From JAZNGX01 sp045576675 (GTDB lineage Bacteria; Bacillota; Clostridia; Monoglobales; Firm-18): 22,102 bases of DNA. The notes beneath the pieces are model-generated. The model saw only the letters and a program-made list of their open reading frames with translations, ran no database searches and was not told the origin of the DNA. Numbering within the stretch: position 1 is the stretch's first letter; each line of letters starts with the position of its first letter. The translations under genes and the position numbers were made by a program. This document shows positions 7,694 to 14,756 of the stretch, piece by piece. Where the stretch lies: contig JAZNGX010000064.1 in the NCBI GenBank assembly GCA_045576675.1, positions 1 through 22,102 of the forward strand. Direction: 5' to 3'.

Positions 7694-8245
7694 TTATTGC
7701 TCGTAACATCTGCATCCGGTTATAACAACATGAGGCTTTTCACTATTACCAACCTCGAAAAATCTCCAGCATTCTTCATCTTCGTTTGTATCAATAAATA
7801 CTTCAATACAAAAATCATTTGATAAAACTATCTTCAAATCTCCAAGTTCATTTATAATAATATCTTGCACCAATAAATCAACATCATAACAAAACTTCTT
7901 TTGTTCATCAAACTTATTATTTCCTTCTATATCCCATTCGAAATTATCCTCATCAAAACCATCTTTTTGCAGCTGCGAATTAGGTCTAAACATATCATCC
8001 TTTGATAATACAATGCTTCCATGACGCGTTATTCGAAAGAAGCCATCAATATGAATTGCATATTTTGAAACCGCAGTTTCTCGTAAATCCAATTTACCAC
8101 TTTCGGTTTTATAAACAACTCTGGCATTTGTGTTTTCACCAAATCCAAAAGCTGCCATAGCACCTCCCCTTGATATTTGATATAATCTTTCTCCTTTTAA
8201 ATTTGACATTAACACAATAATTTTATCAATTTCTTTTTTATTCAT
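7694..8245 (-). CDS. Putative immunity protein of toxin module 2
   Basis: A protein of 183 aa, soluble and acidic towards the C-terminus, with no membrane segment. It has the pattern of single-domain immunity proteins found next to polymorphic toxins, with a C-terminal stretch (DLKIVLSNDFCIEVF, then ECWRFFE) that looks like a common but to me unnamed immunity family. Function is inferred from position: it directly follows the small toxin-like ORF on the same strand and is followed by the palindromic repeat. ATG 8245 is preferred over ATG 8251 because GAAAGGAAA lies about 7 bases before the former and practically abuts the latter. It would neutralise the 81-aa partner by binding it. Confidence 0.55.
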   Translation of the reverse strand: MNKKEIDKIIVLMSNLKGERLYQISRGGAMAAFGFGENTNARVVYKTESGKLDLRETAVSKYAIHIDGFFRITRHGSIVLSKDDMFRPNSQLQKDGFDEDNFEWDIEGNNKFDEQKKFCYDVDLLVQDIIINELGDLKIVLSNDFCIEVFIDTNEDEECWRFFEVGNSEKPHVVITGCRCYEQ

Positions 8246-8284
8246 AATCATTTCCTTTCTGTTACAATATATTAGTTGCTACGT

Positions 8285-8530
8285 CTATTTATCAAACCAT
8301 TCTTTGGCATTCTCTAATATTTCCTGATAACCCCAATTTTGACCATGAATCAAATCATGTAGTTCTCTTTGTTGTTTTGCCGTTAAATTCAGTTTTTTAC
8401 TAACACTATTTGCCTGATCGTTTTGAGCTCTATTATTGCGTGGAGTTCCTCTTTTCTGCTTATTAATAATTTGTTTTGCCTTTAAACTCCCTCGTGTTCT
8501 TCCAAAAAAGCCACCTGCTCCTCCGCCCAC
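8285..8530 (-). CDS. Orphan polymorphic-toxin C-terminal module 2
   Basis: A short ORF of 81 aa starting at GTG 8530. The first 15 residues, VGGGAGGFFGRTRGS, are identical but for one residue to the start of module 1. The rest is a basic linker followed by a compact domain containing QQRELHDLIHGQNWGYQEI, a pattern I recall at the extreme C-terminus of Rhs-like polymorphic toxins. There is no signal peptide or delivery domain, so this is most likely a displaced toxin tip, silent unless recombined onto a parent gene or translated from the AGGTGA site 7 bases upstream of the GTG. The in-frame sequence continues upstream to a TAA, giving 15 more residues that look like the parent coding frame. 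Confidence 0.55.
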   Translation of the reverse strand: MGGGAGGFFGRTRGSLKAKQIINKQKRGTPRNNRAQNDQANSVSKKLNLTAKQQRELHDLIHGQNWGYQEILENAKEWFDK

Positions 8531-8561
8531 TAAGCAGTCACCTGCTTTCGTGACTTTGAAA
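8496..8561 (-). repeat. 66-bp junction repeat, copy A
   Basis: This 66-base stretch is identical to 9488-9553. It covers the start of the toxin-2 ORF (VGGGAGGFFGRT) and half of the palindrome. It is the shared anchor on which the different toxin tips are attached. Confidence 0.9.
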
Positions 8562-8569
8562 GCAGGTGA
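8538..8569. repeat. Palindromic repeat, copy 2
   Basis: TCACCTGCTTTC at 8538-8549 pairs perfectly with GAAAGCAGGTGA at 8558-8569 around an 8-nt loop. It lies 25 bases after the immunity-1 stop and just before the toxin-2 GTG. On the minus strand the right arm contains AGGTGA, the only candidate ribosome binding site for that GTG, so the hairpin would hide it. Confidence 0.88.
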
Positions 8570-8594
8570 TTAAATGTTAACAGTTTGTTTTATC

Positions 8595-8933
8595 TTATTT
8601 AATTATTTCTACAGTTTCCGCATAGATTATAATTTCATAAGAAGCGTTCTCTATATCATTGAAAACAACAATTCTAACTCTGTTATCTGTTGATACCTCA
8701 AATTCAATAATTTCATCACTATTTAATCTGTGTTCTGACAAAACAATGTCAAATACATTGCTAAAAATTAAAGAAATCATACACGTTTCATCTTCTGATT
8801 CGTTATACCATTTTTGTTTCCAATTGCAAAAATCAATTTTTAAAAGCAATTTTTTATTATACTCGTCATACAAAACATCTTCTAATAAGCTATCGTGAAA
8901 ATCATATTCTGCTAATTTTTCAAGTTTGTTCAT
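8595..8933 (-). CDS. Putative immunity protein of toxin module 1
   Basis: A 112-aa, strongly acidic soluble protein with no membrane segment or signal peptide. The N-terminus YDFHDSLLEDVLYDE followed by alternating hydrophobic strands (LLLKIDFCNW) suggests a small beta-rich immunity fold; I do not recognise a named family. A strong AAAGGAGGGG site precedes the ATG at 8933, only 13 bases past the toxin-1 stop, so toxin and partner form a two-gene unit. A high net negative charge fits binding to a basic nuclease-type toxin tip. The role is inferred from position, size and charge. Confidence 0.6.
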   Translation of the reverse strand: MNKLEKLAEYDFHDSLLEDVLYDEYNKKLLLKIDFCNWKQKWYNESEDETCMISLIFSNVFDIVLSEHRLNSDEIIEFEVSTDNRVRIVVFNDIENASYEIIIYAETVEIIK

Positions 8934-8946
8934 GTAAACCCCTCCT

Positions 8947-9522
8947 TTATGGCACTATATGTGATGCCTTTGAATTCTTTGGAACAGGATTACCATATTT
9001 ATCTAAATAATAATCATGTTTTCCTGTCGATTTAGGATTTAATATGTGGTAATGATCTTTACCGCCATAACCGCCAGCTCCTTTTTTACCTTTGTCAAAT
9101 CTAATTGTTAATCCATCTTTTTTAAACGTTCGTGATGTAGTATTCTTTTTCATTGCCGCTGATGTTGTTTCTTTCCAACCGCCACCTTTTAATTTTGTTG
9201 GAGTTTTTGGAAGTTTTGGTATTTTGACAATGGCCTTTCCTGCATCTGAGACTTTATCTGCAACCTTTACAGCATCAACAGCCTTATCAGCCATCTTAGC
9301 AAGTTTTGCTGTGTCTGCAACTTCACCAACAACTGGAACAACACCAAGCAAATCAAGTCCTGCAGAAACAAAATCTCCTCTTGCAAGGTCAACAGGTATA
9401 GATGCTATGTTTGTAAAAGTATCAGCCCCAGGGATAAGTGAGGCAGCAGTCAGCAGATTACTTAGCGCATCTAACTTACTTCCCCACGTTCTTCCAAAAA
9501 AGCCACCTGCTCCTCCGCCCAC
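8947..9522 (-). CDS. Orphan polymorphic-toxin C-terminal module 1 (pre-toxin + toxin tip)
   Basis: 191 aa from GTG 9522. Residues 1-15 are the shared junction VGGGAGGFFGRTWGS. Residues about 20-95 are a hydrophobic Ala/Gly/Val-rich segment (AASLIPGADTFTNIASIP, then GVVPVVGEVADTAK) typical of pre-toxin regions of secreted polymorphic toxins. The last about 80 residues are basic with GGKDHYHILNP and a DKYGNPVPKNSKASHI tail, resembling an RNase/nuclease-like toxin tip; I recall Ntox17-type proteins with this look but cannot confirm. The GTG overlaps the stop of the DUF4417-like gene (TAGTG). No delivery domain is present, so it is a displaced cassette or needs another carrier. Confidence 0.65.
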   Translation of the reverse strand: MGGGAGGFFGRTWGSKLDALSNLLTAASLIPGADTFTNIASIPVDLARGDFVSAGLDLLGVVPVVGEVADTAKLAKMADKAVDAVKVADKVSDAGKAIVKIPKLPKTPTKLKGGGWKETTSAAMKKNTTSRTFKKDGLTIRFDKGKKGAGGYGGKDHYHILNPKSTGKHDYYLDKYGNPVPKNSKASHIVP

Positions 9523-9553
9523 TAAGCAGTCACCTGCTTTCGTGACTTTGAAA
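9488..9553 (-). repeat. 66-bp junction repeat, copy B (half palindrome)
   Basis: Identical to 8496-8561. It retains only one arm of the palindrome (TCACCTGCTTTC at 9528-9539 on the plus strand). Beyond 9553 the sequence becomes the coding sequence of the DUF4417-like gene, whose last codons and stop lie inside the repeat. This is the outer boundary of the toxin array. Confidence 0.88.
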
Positions 9554-10151
9554 ACTCACTTTCAAAGGCTATAATATTGATACCCATATCACGATAAGGC
9601 TTGAAAATGCTGTCGGGTGCTCTGCCATAAACAATTATGGTTTTTGGTGATAATCGTTTAACAAGCTCTGAAATACCTGCTTTAAAAAAAGTTTTATCCT
9701 CTTTGCTTTTGATGCAACCGTGTGTTCCCACCGCAACAGTTTTGTTTTTCTCTATTCCGTCAAAGCAGAAGGCATATGTACGCTCATCATTAAATCTCAC
9801 ATTTGGTATGATTTCAAGACCGTTATCATTCAGCCATGATGCCAACGCTCTGCCCCTGTACGCATTCCACATCTGCATAACAAGAGGCATATTACGATAC
9901 ATACTAAAGTCAGGCGATATAACACCCTTAAATTTTTTCAGCTTATTAAGATACTGCTTAGGATTGTTCCACAAGCGCTCAAACTTTATGTCATGCTCAT
10001 AGAACACAACCCAGCATTCAAAATCGTTCCATTTTGCCGACATTGCTTTTGAAAATGTTACAACCTTCTCTGGCAATTTACTGCTTGTTTTTATTACAGG
10101 AAGCTCTATATAACCACTATAATCTGCATTTTCAACCAGAAATGCATTCAT
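9522..10151 (-). CDS. DUF4417-like phage/plasmid-associated protein
   Basis: 209 aa. The central part (FKGVISPDFSMYRNMP, NAYRGRALASWL, VAVGTHGCIKSKED) matches my memory of the DUF4417 family, common in phages and mobile elements of Bacillota and of unknown function. ATG 10151 is chosen over an upstream ATG at 10211 because AGGGGG lies upstream of it and the residues before it look unlike the family. The last residues KSRKQVTA are encoded by the toxin junction repeat, so the original C-terminus has been replaced or trimmed. It lies between the phage block and the toxin modules, separated from the former by a 14-bp hairpin. Confidence 0.65.
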   Translation of the reverse strand: MNAFLVENADYSGYIELPVIKTSSKLPEKVVTFSKAMSAKWNDFECWVVFYEHDIKFERLWNNPKQYLNKLKKFKGVISPDFSMYRNMPLVMQMWNAYRGRALASWLNDNGLEIIPNVRFNDERTYAFCFDGIEKNKTVAVGTHGCIKSKEDKTFFKAGISELVKRLSPKTIIVYGRAPDSIFKPYRDMGINIIAFESEFSKSRKQVTA

Positions 10152-10205
10152 CAATACAAATTCCCCCTTTATATTAACATATAAATTCATTTTTGTCATC
10201 AGTTT

Positions 10206-10240
10206 TTGCAAAGCAGGGCATAAAAAGCCCTGCTTTGCAA
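10206..10240. terminator. Strong hairpin after the phage structural block
   Basis: TTGCAAAGCAGGGC at 10206-10219 pairs perfectly with 10227-10240 around a 7-nt loop. It begins 10 bases downstream of the last phage gene on the minus strand. There is no clear U-tract on that strand, so it may be a processing or pausing hairpin rather than a classic intrinsic terminator. Confidence 0.55.
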
Positions 10241-10250
10241 TTATTGTTAA

Positions 10251-11168
10251 TTATTTCATTGACGCATACGACTTTGCTGCTGCCGCCTTACGCTGTGCAA
10301 TAAGTGCCCTTGTTGCTTCGAGGTCAAGCTCGCCCTGCATAAGCTTTAAACGCTCGTGCTCTGTTAAAAACTGCAGTTCAATATTATTCTTTGCAATCTC
10401 CTGCATAGCCTTTTCGGCATTAAGCTGTGTGACTTTGATTTGCTCTTCTTTCTGACGGTTTGCAACCTCGTCGTTTTTAAGCTGACGTTCATAATCAAGC
10501 TCTGCCTGACCTGATTTTCTGTAAGCATCTGCACGCTCCTTGTTTGCGTTATACTCCTTCATAGCATTATCAAAAGCTGCCTGATTTGCGGCGATACCTC
10601 TGTCAGACTGCTTGCTTGCAATGTTATACTGCTGCAAAAGCTTGTTGTATGCCTGCTGGGCAAGCTGTGGTATCATATCGGCAGTTTTTTGAGCATACGC
10701 CTGCCCTACCTGTGCAGTTGCTGCAGATGCCCAGCTGTTGTTGCGTCCGCCACTTAAAGCCGTTAGGTCAGAATATGTTTTATCCTGTGCCGCCGCCCCC
10801 TGACGGGCATACATATCGGCATACGCCTTATACGTCGGGTCTGTTTCGGGATTATACCTGAAATTTTTAAGCTCGTTATACACATTGTAAAGCTCATTTG
10901 CATACGGGTCAGCATACATTTTGTATTTTTTTGCATTGTTAAGACTTTTGTCTGCCTGCTTATCATACATATTACCGCCAAATGCGGACTGATATTGCAA
11001 ATCGTCATAGCTGTAATCATCTGAGGTTATGCCATATTTTTCACGAAGCCTTGTATTTTCATCCTGTAGTCTGTCGTCACTGTCACCTTTTGTTTCATAC
11101 AATTTTTTGTTGGTTTTGTATCTGTCGTAATCCTGTTCTGTCATTACTTGCCACGGTTTGCTTGTCAT
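10251..11168 (-). CDS. Coiled-coil phage virion-like protein
   Basis: 305 aa, highly charged, rich in Ala, Lys, Gln, Tyr and Asn, and predicted largely helical. The C-terminal two thirds (from about residue 150) read as long amphipathic helices with an Ala/Gln/Lys bias, as in internal virion or ejection proteins of podoviruses; this assignment is by position and composition only. ATG 11168 (MTSKPWQ) is chosen because AAGGAGGAA precedes it at 6-7 bases; the longer frame starting at 11195 has no such site and overlaps the previous gene more deeply. It is the last gene of the phage-type operon, followed by a 14-bp hairpin. Confidence 0.55.
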   Translation of the reverse strand: MTSKPWQVMTEQDYDRYKTNKKLYETKGDSDDRLQDENTRLREKYGITSDDYSYDDLQYQSAFGGNMYDKQADKSLNNAKKYKMYADPYANELYNVYNELKNFRYNPETDPTYKAYADMYARQGAAAQDKTYSDLTALSGGRNNSWASAATAQVGQAYAQKTADMIPQLAQQAYNKLLQQYNIASKQSDRGIAANQAAFDNAMKEYNANKERADAYRKSGQAELDYERQLKNDEVANRQKEEQIKVTQLNAEKAMQEIAKNNIELQFLTEHERLKLMQGELDLEATRALIAQRKAAAAKSYASMK

Positions 11169-11181
11169 AATAAATTCCTCC

Positions 11182-11391
11182 TTAAATTTTATCACTGTTT
11201 ATTACTTTGATTTTTGAAAAGTCGATGCTTGCAATATTGTCACTGTCAAGATTCTGCAAAAGGTCATTTAATATCTTTTGCCAGCATATAAGCACCTGTG
11301 CAAGCTCTGCAGTTATATTTGCAAGTTCTTCAAAGCTTTTGCATTTTAAAATCTCGTCATAAATATTTGCATCAAAATCCAGTATGTTCAT
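11182..11391 (-). CDS. Small phage-operon protein, function unknown
   Basis: 69 aa, acidic and helical (FEELANITAELAQVLICWQK). Its ATG at 11391 is 2 bases past the stop of the 613-aa gene, and its end overlaps the ribosome-binding region of the next gene, so it is embedded in the operon. I do not recognise a family; small proteins in this position of podovirus-like operons can be chaperones or needle components, but there is no motif to support either. Confidence 0.5.
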   Translation of the reverse strand: MNILDFDANIYDEILKCKSFEELANITAELAQVLICWQKILNDLLQNLDSDNIASIDFSKIKVINSDKI

Positions 11392-11393
11392 TT

Positions 11394-13235
11394 TCAATAC
11401 CTCACAAGATAATTATTGTTATTTCTTTTTCCGCTGCCGATTACTTCGATATTAATGCCATACACACGTACATAGCCCCTGCCACAAAGCTTTAGCGAAA
11501 AGCTGTCGCACACCTTGTTTTTAAGCTTAATATCCACCACCGATTTTTTAAAAGAACTATACGATGCTATTCTTGTATAGCCGCCGTTGTCATATCTTAT
11601 GTAAATATCAAGTCCTGCGTTAAGTGCGGCATCCACCTTTAAAATAAGCCTTTGGGGGATTTTCTTTGAACCTGAGTTTAAATCAAAAGCTTTTGTTTCA
11701 TACTCCCATTCAAATTCCTCGCTTCCACTGTTGTATTTATACAGTGTTCCCGAGCCTGTAAGGGCATAGACCACATTGTCAAAGCTTGTCATATCAACAA
11801 TTTCAGCATCATCCTCACAGCACCACAAAGCCGTTTGAGTGTCATAAACCAAAAGGCTGGCTTTTTCATCTCCCACAGCGTAAATGTAATATCTTCTGCC
11901 GTCTGTTGCAGCACAGCCTCTTCTGAATTTGCCAAAGGCAGGATTGATTTTCTGCGAAATATTAACAGGCAAGCCACCTGAATAGCGGTACACACCGTCA
12001 CAGCCCAGCCAGTAAAGCACACCGCCCACCTCTACCATACTTCTGCAGTCAACACAACCAACCTTTGCCGCAAGATTTATTCTGTACGGCGGCTTGTTGC
12101 CGTAGCATTCGTACAGCATATCCTTTTTGGTAATGATAACGTTGTTGCGATACTTTATAATGCCTGTAAAATTACCGTAGGTGCATAGCTCCTCGGCATA
12201 AGCGCCCGTTTCCTTCGGATTGCCTTCTGCATCGGTAAAGTCGGTCCAGTTTGTATAATCACCAAGACACGATGCGTAAAAATTGTTACCCTCAACCGCA
12301 ACAACCCTGTTGTTGTCCATACACGCATACGCAATTGTCGGACGCGAATTTGCTCCCGGGTACTTACTTTGGGTAAGCCAAAATTTTGCATTTTCTAAAT
12401 CGTCATTACGTTTTTTTTTCAGCACAGCTCCTGCTATAGAATTGTCAGTAACATAATAGTTTTCGTATTGATAATACAAAACAAACACCTCATAATATGC
12501 CGCATTATCAACCTTTATTTCTGCACCAAAATTATACGGCCCGACTTTCGAACCAAACAATTCGTTGTTTGCATTATATGCATTTATAAAAAGCTTGCAG
12601 TTGTATACAGTCCTGTCGTCCGATGTGGCATTAACCCAGCTTAAATCTGATGCCGAAATATTAACTGAAATACCTGCATATTCCGTGTTGCCGTTTTCGT
12701 CCTCCACCTGATTTGCAGGAATTTTATAATTAATTGCAGCTTTGTCATTTGTAAGCCTGATTGCATAACCCTTTAATCTGTAATCAATATAAAACAGCTC
12801 GTCATTATTAATAACATACTTTGTTTTTGTCAGTTCAGAGGATACCGCATCTAATTCCTTTGTTTTATAATCATACACAAAATTATTCGGATAAAACAGC
12901 ATCTTCTGATTGTTAAAATCCACAGCAGAGGTTACATTACCCACCTCGCCAACCTCGTCAAAGCTTTCGCCGCTTTGCACATTAAGCTTGCCGCCTGCAA
13001 TATACGAAAGCCTGTCACCGCAAAATAATAACCTCTGCGGATTTTCTATCCCTGATGCAATAACCTCACGGGGAGGGCGTGGGATTAAATACGTTCCGTC
13101 ACTGCTGATGTTTTTCATTTTGGTACACTCACCATTTGCCACCGTATCGGTACAGTTAAGCCCGAACCATCTGTCAATTACTATTCTTGTACGTGACGGC
13201 TTTAAAAGCCTGTCGTTTACAAAAGGAATTGCCAT
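11394..13235 (-). CDS. Phage tail-hub / stabilisation-like protein
   Basis: 613 aa with a beta-rich, repetitive character and many aromatic and Gly/Asn/Asp residues. The N-terminus (RIVIDRWFGLN, then GECTKMKNISSDG) and the middle part, with repeated short blades such as VGGVLYWLGCDGVYRYSGG and YIYAVGDEKASLLVYD, suggest a beta-propeller-like fold. In short-tailed phages such proteins (P22 gp10- or T7 gp12-like) sit below the adaptor ring and build the tail nozzle. The position just after an adaptor-like gene supports this. AAGGAGG precedes the start. The frame is intact, so the virion gene has not decayed. Confidence 0.6.
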   Translation of the reverse strand: MAIPFVNDRLLKPSRTRIVIDRWFGLNCTDTVANGECTKMKNISSDGTYLIPRPPREVIASGIENPQRLLFCGDRLSYIAGGKLNVQSGESFDEVGEVGNVTSAVDFNNQKMLFYPNNFVYDYKTKELDAVSSELTKTKYVINNDELFYIDYRLKGYAIRLTNDKAAINYKIPANQVEDENGNTEYAGISVNISASDLSWVNATSDDRTVYNCKLFINAYNANNELFGSKVGPYNFGAEIKVDNAAYYEVFVLYYQYENYYVTDNSIAGAVLKKKRNDDLENAKFWLTQSKYPGANSRPTIAYACMDNNRVVAVEGNNFYASCLGDYTNWTDFTDAEGNPKETGAYAEELCTYGNFTGIIKYRNNVIITKKDMLYECYGNKPPYRINLAAKVGCVDCRSMVEVGGVLYWLGCDGVYRYSGGLPVNISQKINPAFGKFRRGCAATDGRRYYIYAVGDEKASLLVYDTQTALWCCEDDAEIVDMTSFDNVVYALTGSGTLYKYNSGSEEFEWEYETKAFDLNSGSKKIPQRLILKVDAALNAGLDIYIRYDNGGYTRIASYSSFKKSVVDIKLKNKVCDSFSLKLCGRGYVRVYGINIEVIGSGKRNNNNYLVRY

Positions 13236-13247
13236 ATATATCCCTCC

Positions 13248-13763
13248 TTAATATCTGTTTTCAATCTGCTTTTGTACAGCTTTTTGCTGATTTGTAAGCA
13301 ACGCCGCATACTTGTTCCACTCGGTAAGTGCCGCCTGAGCAGTATCGGTATCAGTAGATTTAAGCAGCTGATACACTATATAATATGGAATTGCAAAATG
13401 AGCATATTCAGGGATTTCAAATATGTAGCTGTCAGGGGTGTTTGCATTTATGTCACCCGGTACTGCCTCATAGTACACATCATAATTCCCATCGTTTTCG
13501 ATATACAAAACATTTCCCATAAGCTCGTAAACAGATGCTTCTGCAGATTTGTGCCTGCGGACGCGTACAAGCCTTTTAAAATCAGGTGGCATCTCATAGG
13601 ATGCGTTACCCGTGACGGGATACACGTTTATTATCTTTGAACAAAGCTCTCCCAGAATTTTCTGAGCCTGGTCAGCAACAAGGGCATACTGCTCTCTTGA
13701 ATAATCCTCTTTTTGAAAATCACCTATTACGCAGGCCTTGTCTATCGCTTCTTTAAAATTCAT
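13248..13763 (-). CDS. Phage head-tail adaptor-like protein, paralogue 2
   Basis: 171 aa, alpha-helical ends with a small beta core, no signal or membrane segment. It is clearly related to the protein at 14167-14694: both share NTPD(S/N)Y.FE, an AIP.YI.Y segment and a late (T/A)EWNK motif. Size and position between the coat gene and the 613-aa hub protein fit an adaptor/gatekeeper ring such as T7 gp11- or P22 gp4-like proteins. The start overlaps the holin stop by 4 bases (ATGA) and has AAAGGAGG, so translation is coupled. Confidence 0.6.
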   Translation of the reverse strand: MNFKEAIDKACVIGDFQKEDYSREQYALVADQAQKILGELCSKIINVYPVTGNASYEMPPDFKRLVRVRRHKSAEASVYELMGNVLYIENDGNYDVYYEAVPGDINANTPDSYIFEIPEYAHFAIPYYIVYQLLKSTDTDTAQAALTEWNKYAALLTNQQKAVQKQIENRY

Positions 13764-14155
13764 TTTTCTTCCTCCTTTAACTGCAATAAAACCGTTTTAA
13801 GCTTTTCAGGCAATGGAATGCCTATTTTGCCTAGGTTTTCGAGTATTGAAATACCCTCGTTTGCAATGTAAAACGACACTGCAAGGTCACGCACCTCGTC
13901 AATTCCCGAAATATGCCCAAGCACCGTTGCAACCGCAACAACTGCAAAAATACACAGCTTTTTTATTATTCCAACAAAGCCTGTCCGGCTGCAAAGCTTT
14001 GCATTACATATTGCTGCAAAAACGCCTGTAACATAGTCAATTATCATAAGCGTTGTAAGACACGAAAAAAGCATATCAAAGCCGCCTAATATGTAGCTTA
14101 TTCCCGAAATAACAAAGCCGGTGAAAAGCTTTATATAAACCAATAATTTTGCCAT
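13760..14155 (-). CDS. Phage holin (holin 4 / Cph1-type family)
   Basis: 131 aa with three or four hydrophobic segments (about residues 8-27, 31-50, 63-82 and 90-105) and a charged C-terminal tail KLKTVLLQLKEEEK. The MIIDYVTGVFAAI segment near residue 37 is the signature of the toxin-secretion/phage-lysis holin family found in Bacillota prophages. It would form inner-membrane holes letting endolysin out, but no endolysin gene is visible nearby. It sits in an unusual place, between two adaptor-like paralogues in the structural operon. A strong AAGGAGGG site precedes the start. Confidence 0.85.
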   Translation of the reverse strand: MAKLLVYIKLFTGFVISGISYILGGFDMLFSCLTTLMIIDYVTGVFAAICNAKLCSRTGFVGIIKKLCIFAVVAVATVLGHISGIDEVRDLAVSFYIANEGISILENLGKIGIPLPEKLKTVLLQLKEEEK

Positions 14156-14166
14156 AAAATCCCTCC

Positions 14167-14694
14167 TTATAAATAATAATTACTGTATCTGATTTTCAGT
14201 GCCACCCGCGAATTCTGCATCGCAAGCGAATTAAGCTTGTTCCACTCGGCAAGACAGCCCTGCGCAAGCTCTTCGTCTGCCGCCATTCTGTAAGCTATGT
14301 AAAACGGTATCGCCCTGTGCGTTTTCACATCAACCTCAAAGCAATAATTGTCAGGTGTGTTTTCATCCACTGTTTTTGGCAATGTATGGTAGTATATATC
14401 AAGATTTCCATAATCTGATATAATAAGCTGCCTTCCGTCCAGACAGTAGCTCACAGGCAAAGCAGATCCTCGTCTTATAATTTTATCAAAGCCGATGCTG
14501 TCAGCAGGCATATTGTAATATGCAGGCTTGCTGTTGGTTTTTGACACATCAAACCGTTTTACCAAAGGCGCTGTTGTCATAGCTATTTCCTTTTGTGCAA
14601 TGTCTGCATAGCAGCATAAAACAGCTCTTGCAAAAGCACTCTGGTCTGTGCGTGCATACACTGCCGCAGCTTCAAATGCCTGATTTAATGTCAT
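14167..14694 (-). CDS. Phage head-tail adaptor-like protein, paralogue 1
   Basis: 175 aa. Paralogue of the 13248-13763 product, with the same order of motifs: an N-terminal helical region, a central YYNMPAD segment, then NTPDNYCFE, AIPFYIAY and CLAEWNK. It probably belongs to an adaptor ring between portal and tail in a short-tailed particle; this is inferred from paralogy and neighbours. ATG 14694 (MTLNQAF) is chosen because AAAGGAGGGG lies upstream; the open frame extends 52 codons further but that part has an unrelated composition and crosses a terminator-like hairpin. It ends 11 bases before the holin gene. Confidence 0.6.
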   Translation of the reverse strand: MTLNQAFEAAAVYARTDQSAFARAVLCCYADIAQKEIAMTTAPLVKRFDVSKTNSKPAYYNMPADSIGFDKIIRRGSALPVSYCLDGRQLIISDYGNLDIYYHTLPKTVDENTPDNYCFEVDVKTHRAIPFYIAYRMAADEELAQGCLAEWNKLNSLAMQNSRVALKIRYSNYYL

Positions 14695-14715
14695 ATTACC
14701 CCTCCTTTTAAAAAT

Positions 14716-14750
14716 CAAGGCGGTGTAAAAAATATTTTTACGCCGCCTTG
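14716..14750 (-). terminator. 16-bp hairpin with U-run upstream of adaptor paralogue 1
   Basis: Arms 14716-14731 and 14735-14750 pair over 16 bases with one T-G mismatch/wobble and a 3-nt loop. On the minus strand it is followed by ATTTTTAAAA and then by the ribosome binding site of the adaptor gene. It looks like an intrinsic terminator or attenuator splitting the head genes from the tail genes. Confidence 0.6.
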
Positions 14751-14756
14751 TTGATA

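Noticed and set aside
7554..8569. Integron-like attC sites
   Set aside because: The palindromes follow each module as attC sites would, but the RYYYAAC/GTTRRRY core pairs are not matched and no integrase is present.
9092..9574. 160-aa plus-strand open frame opposite toxin module 1
   Set aside because: The minus-strand frame has the pre-toxin and toxin-tip patterns and a partner gene; the plus frame is its mirror.
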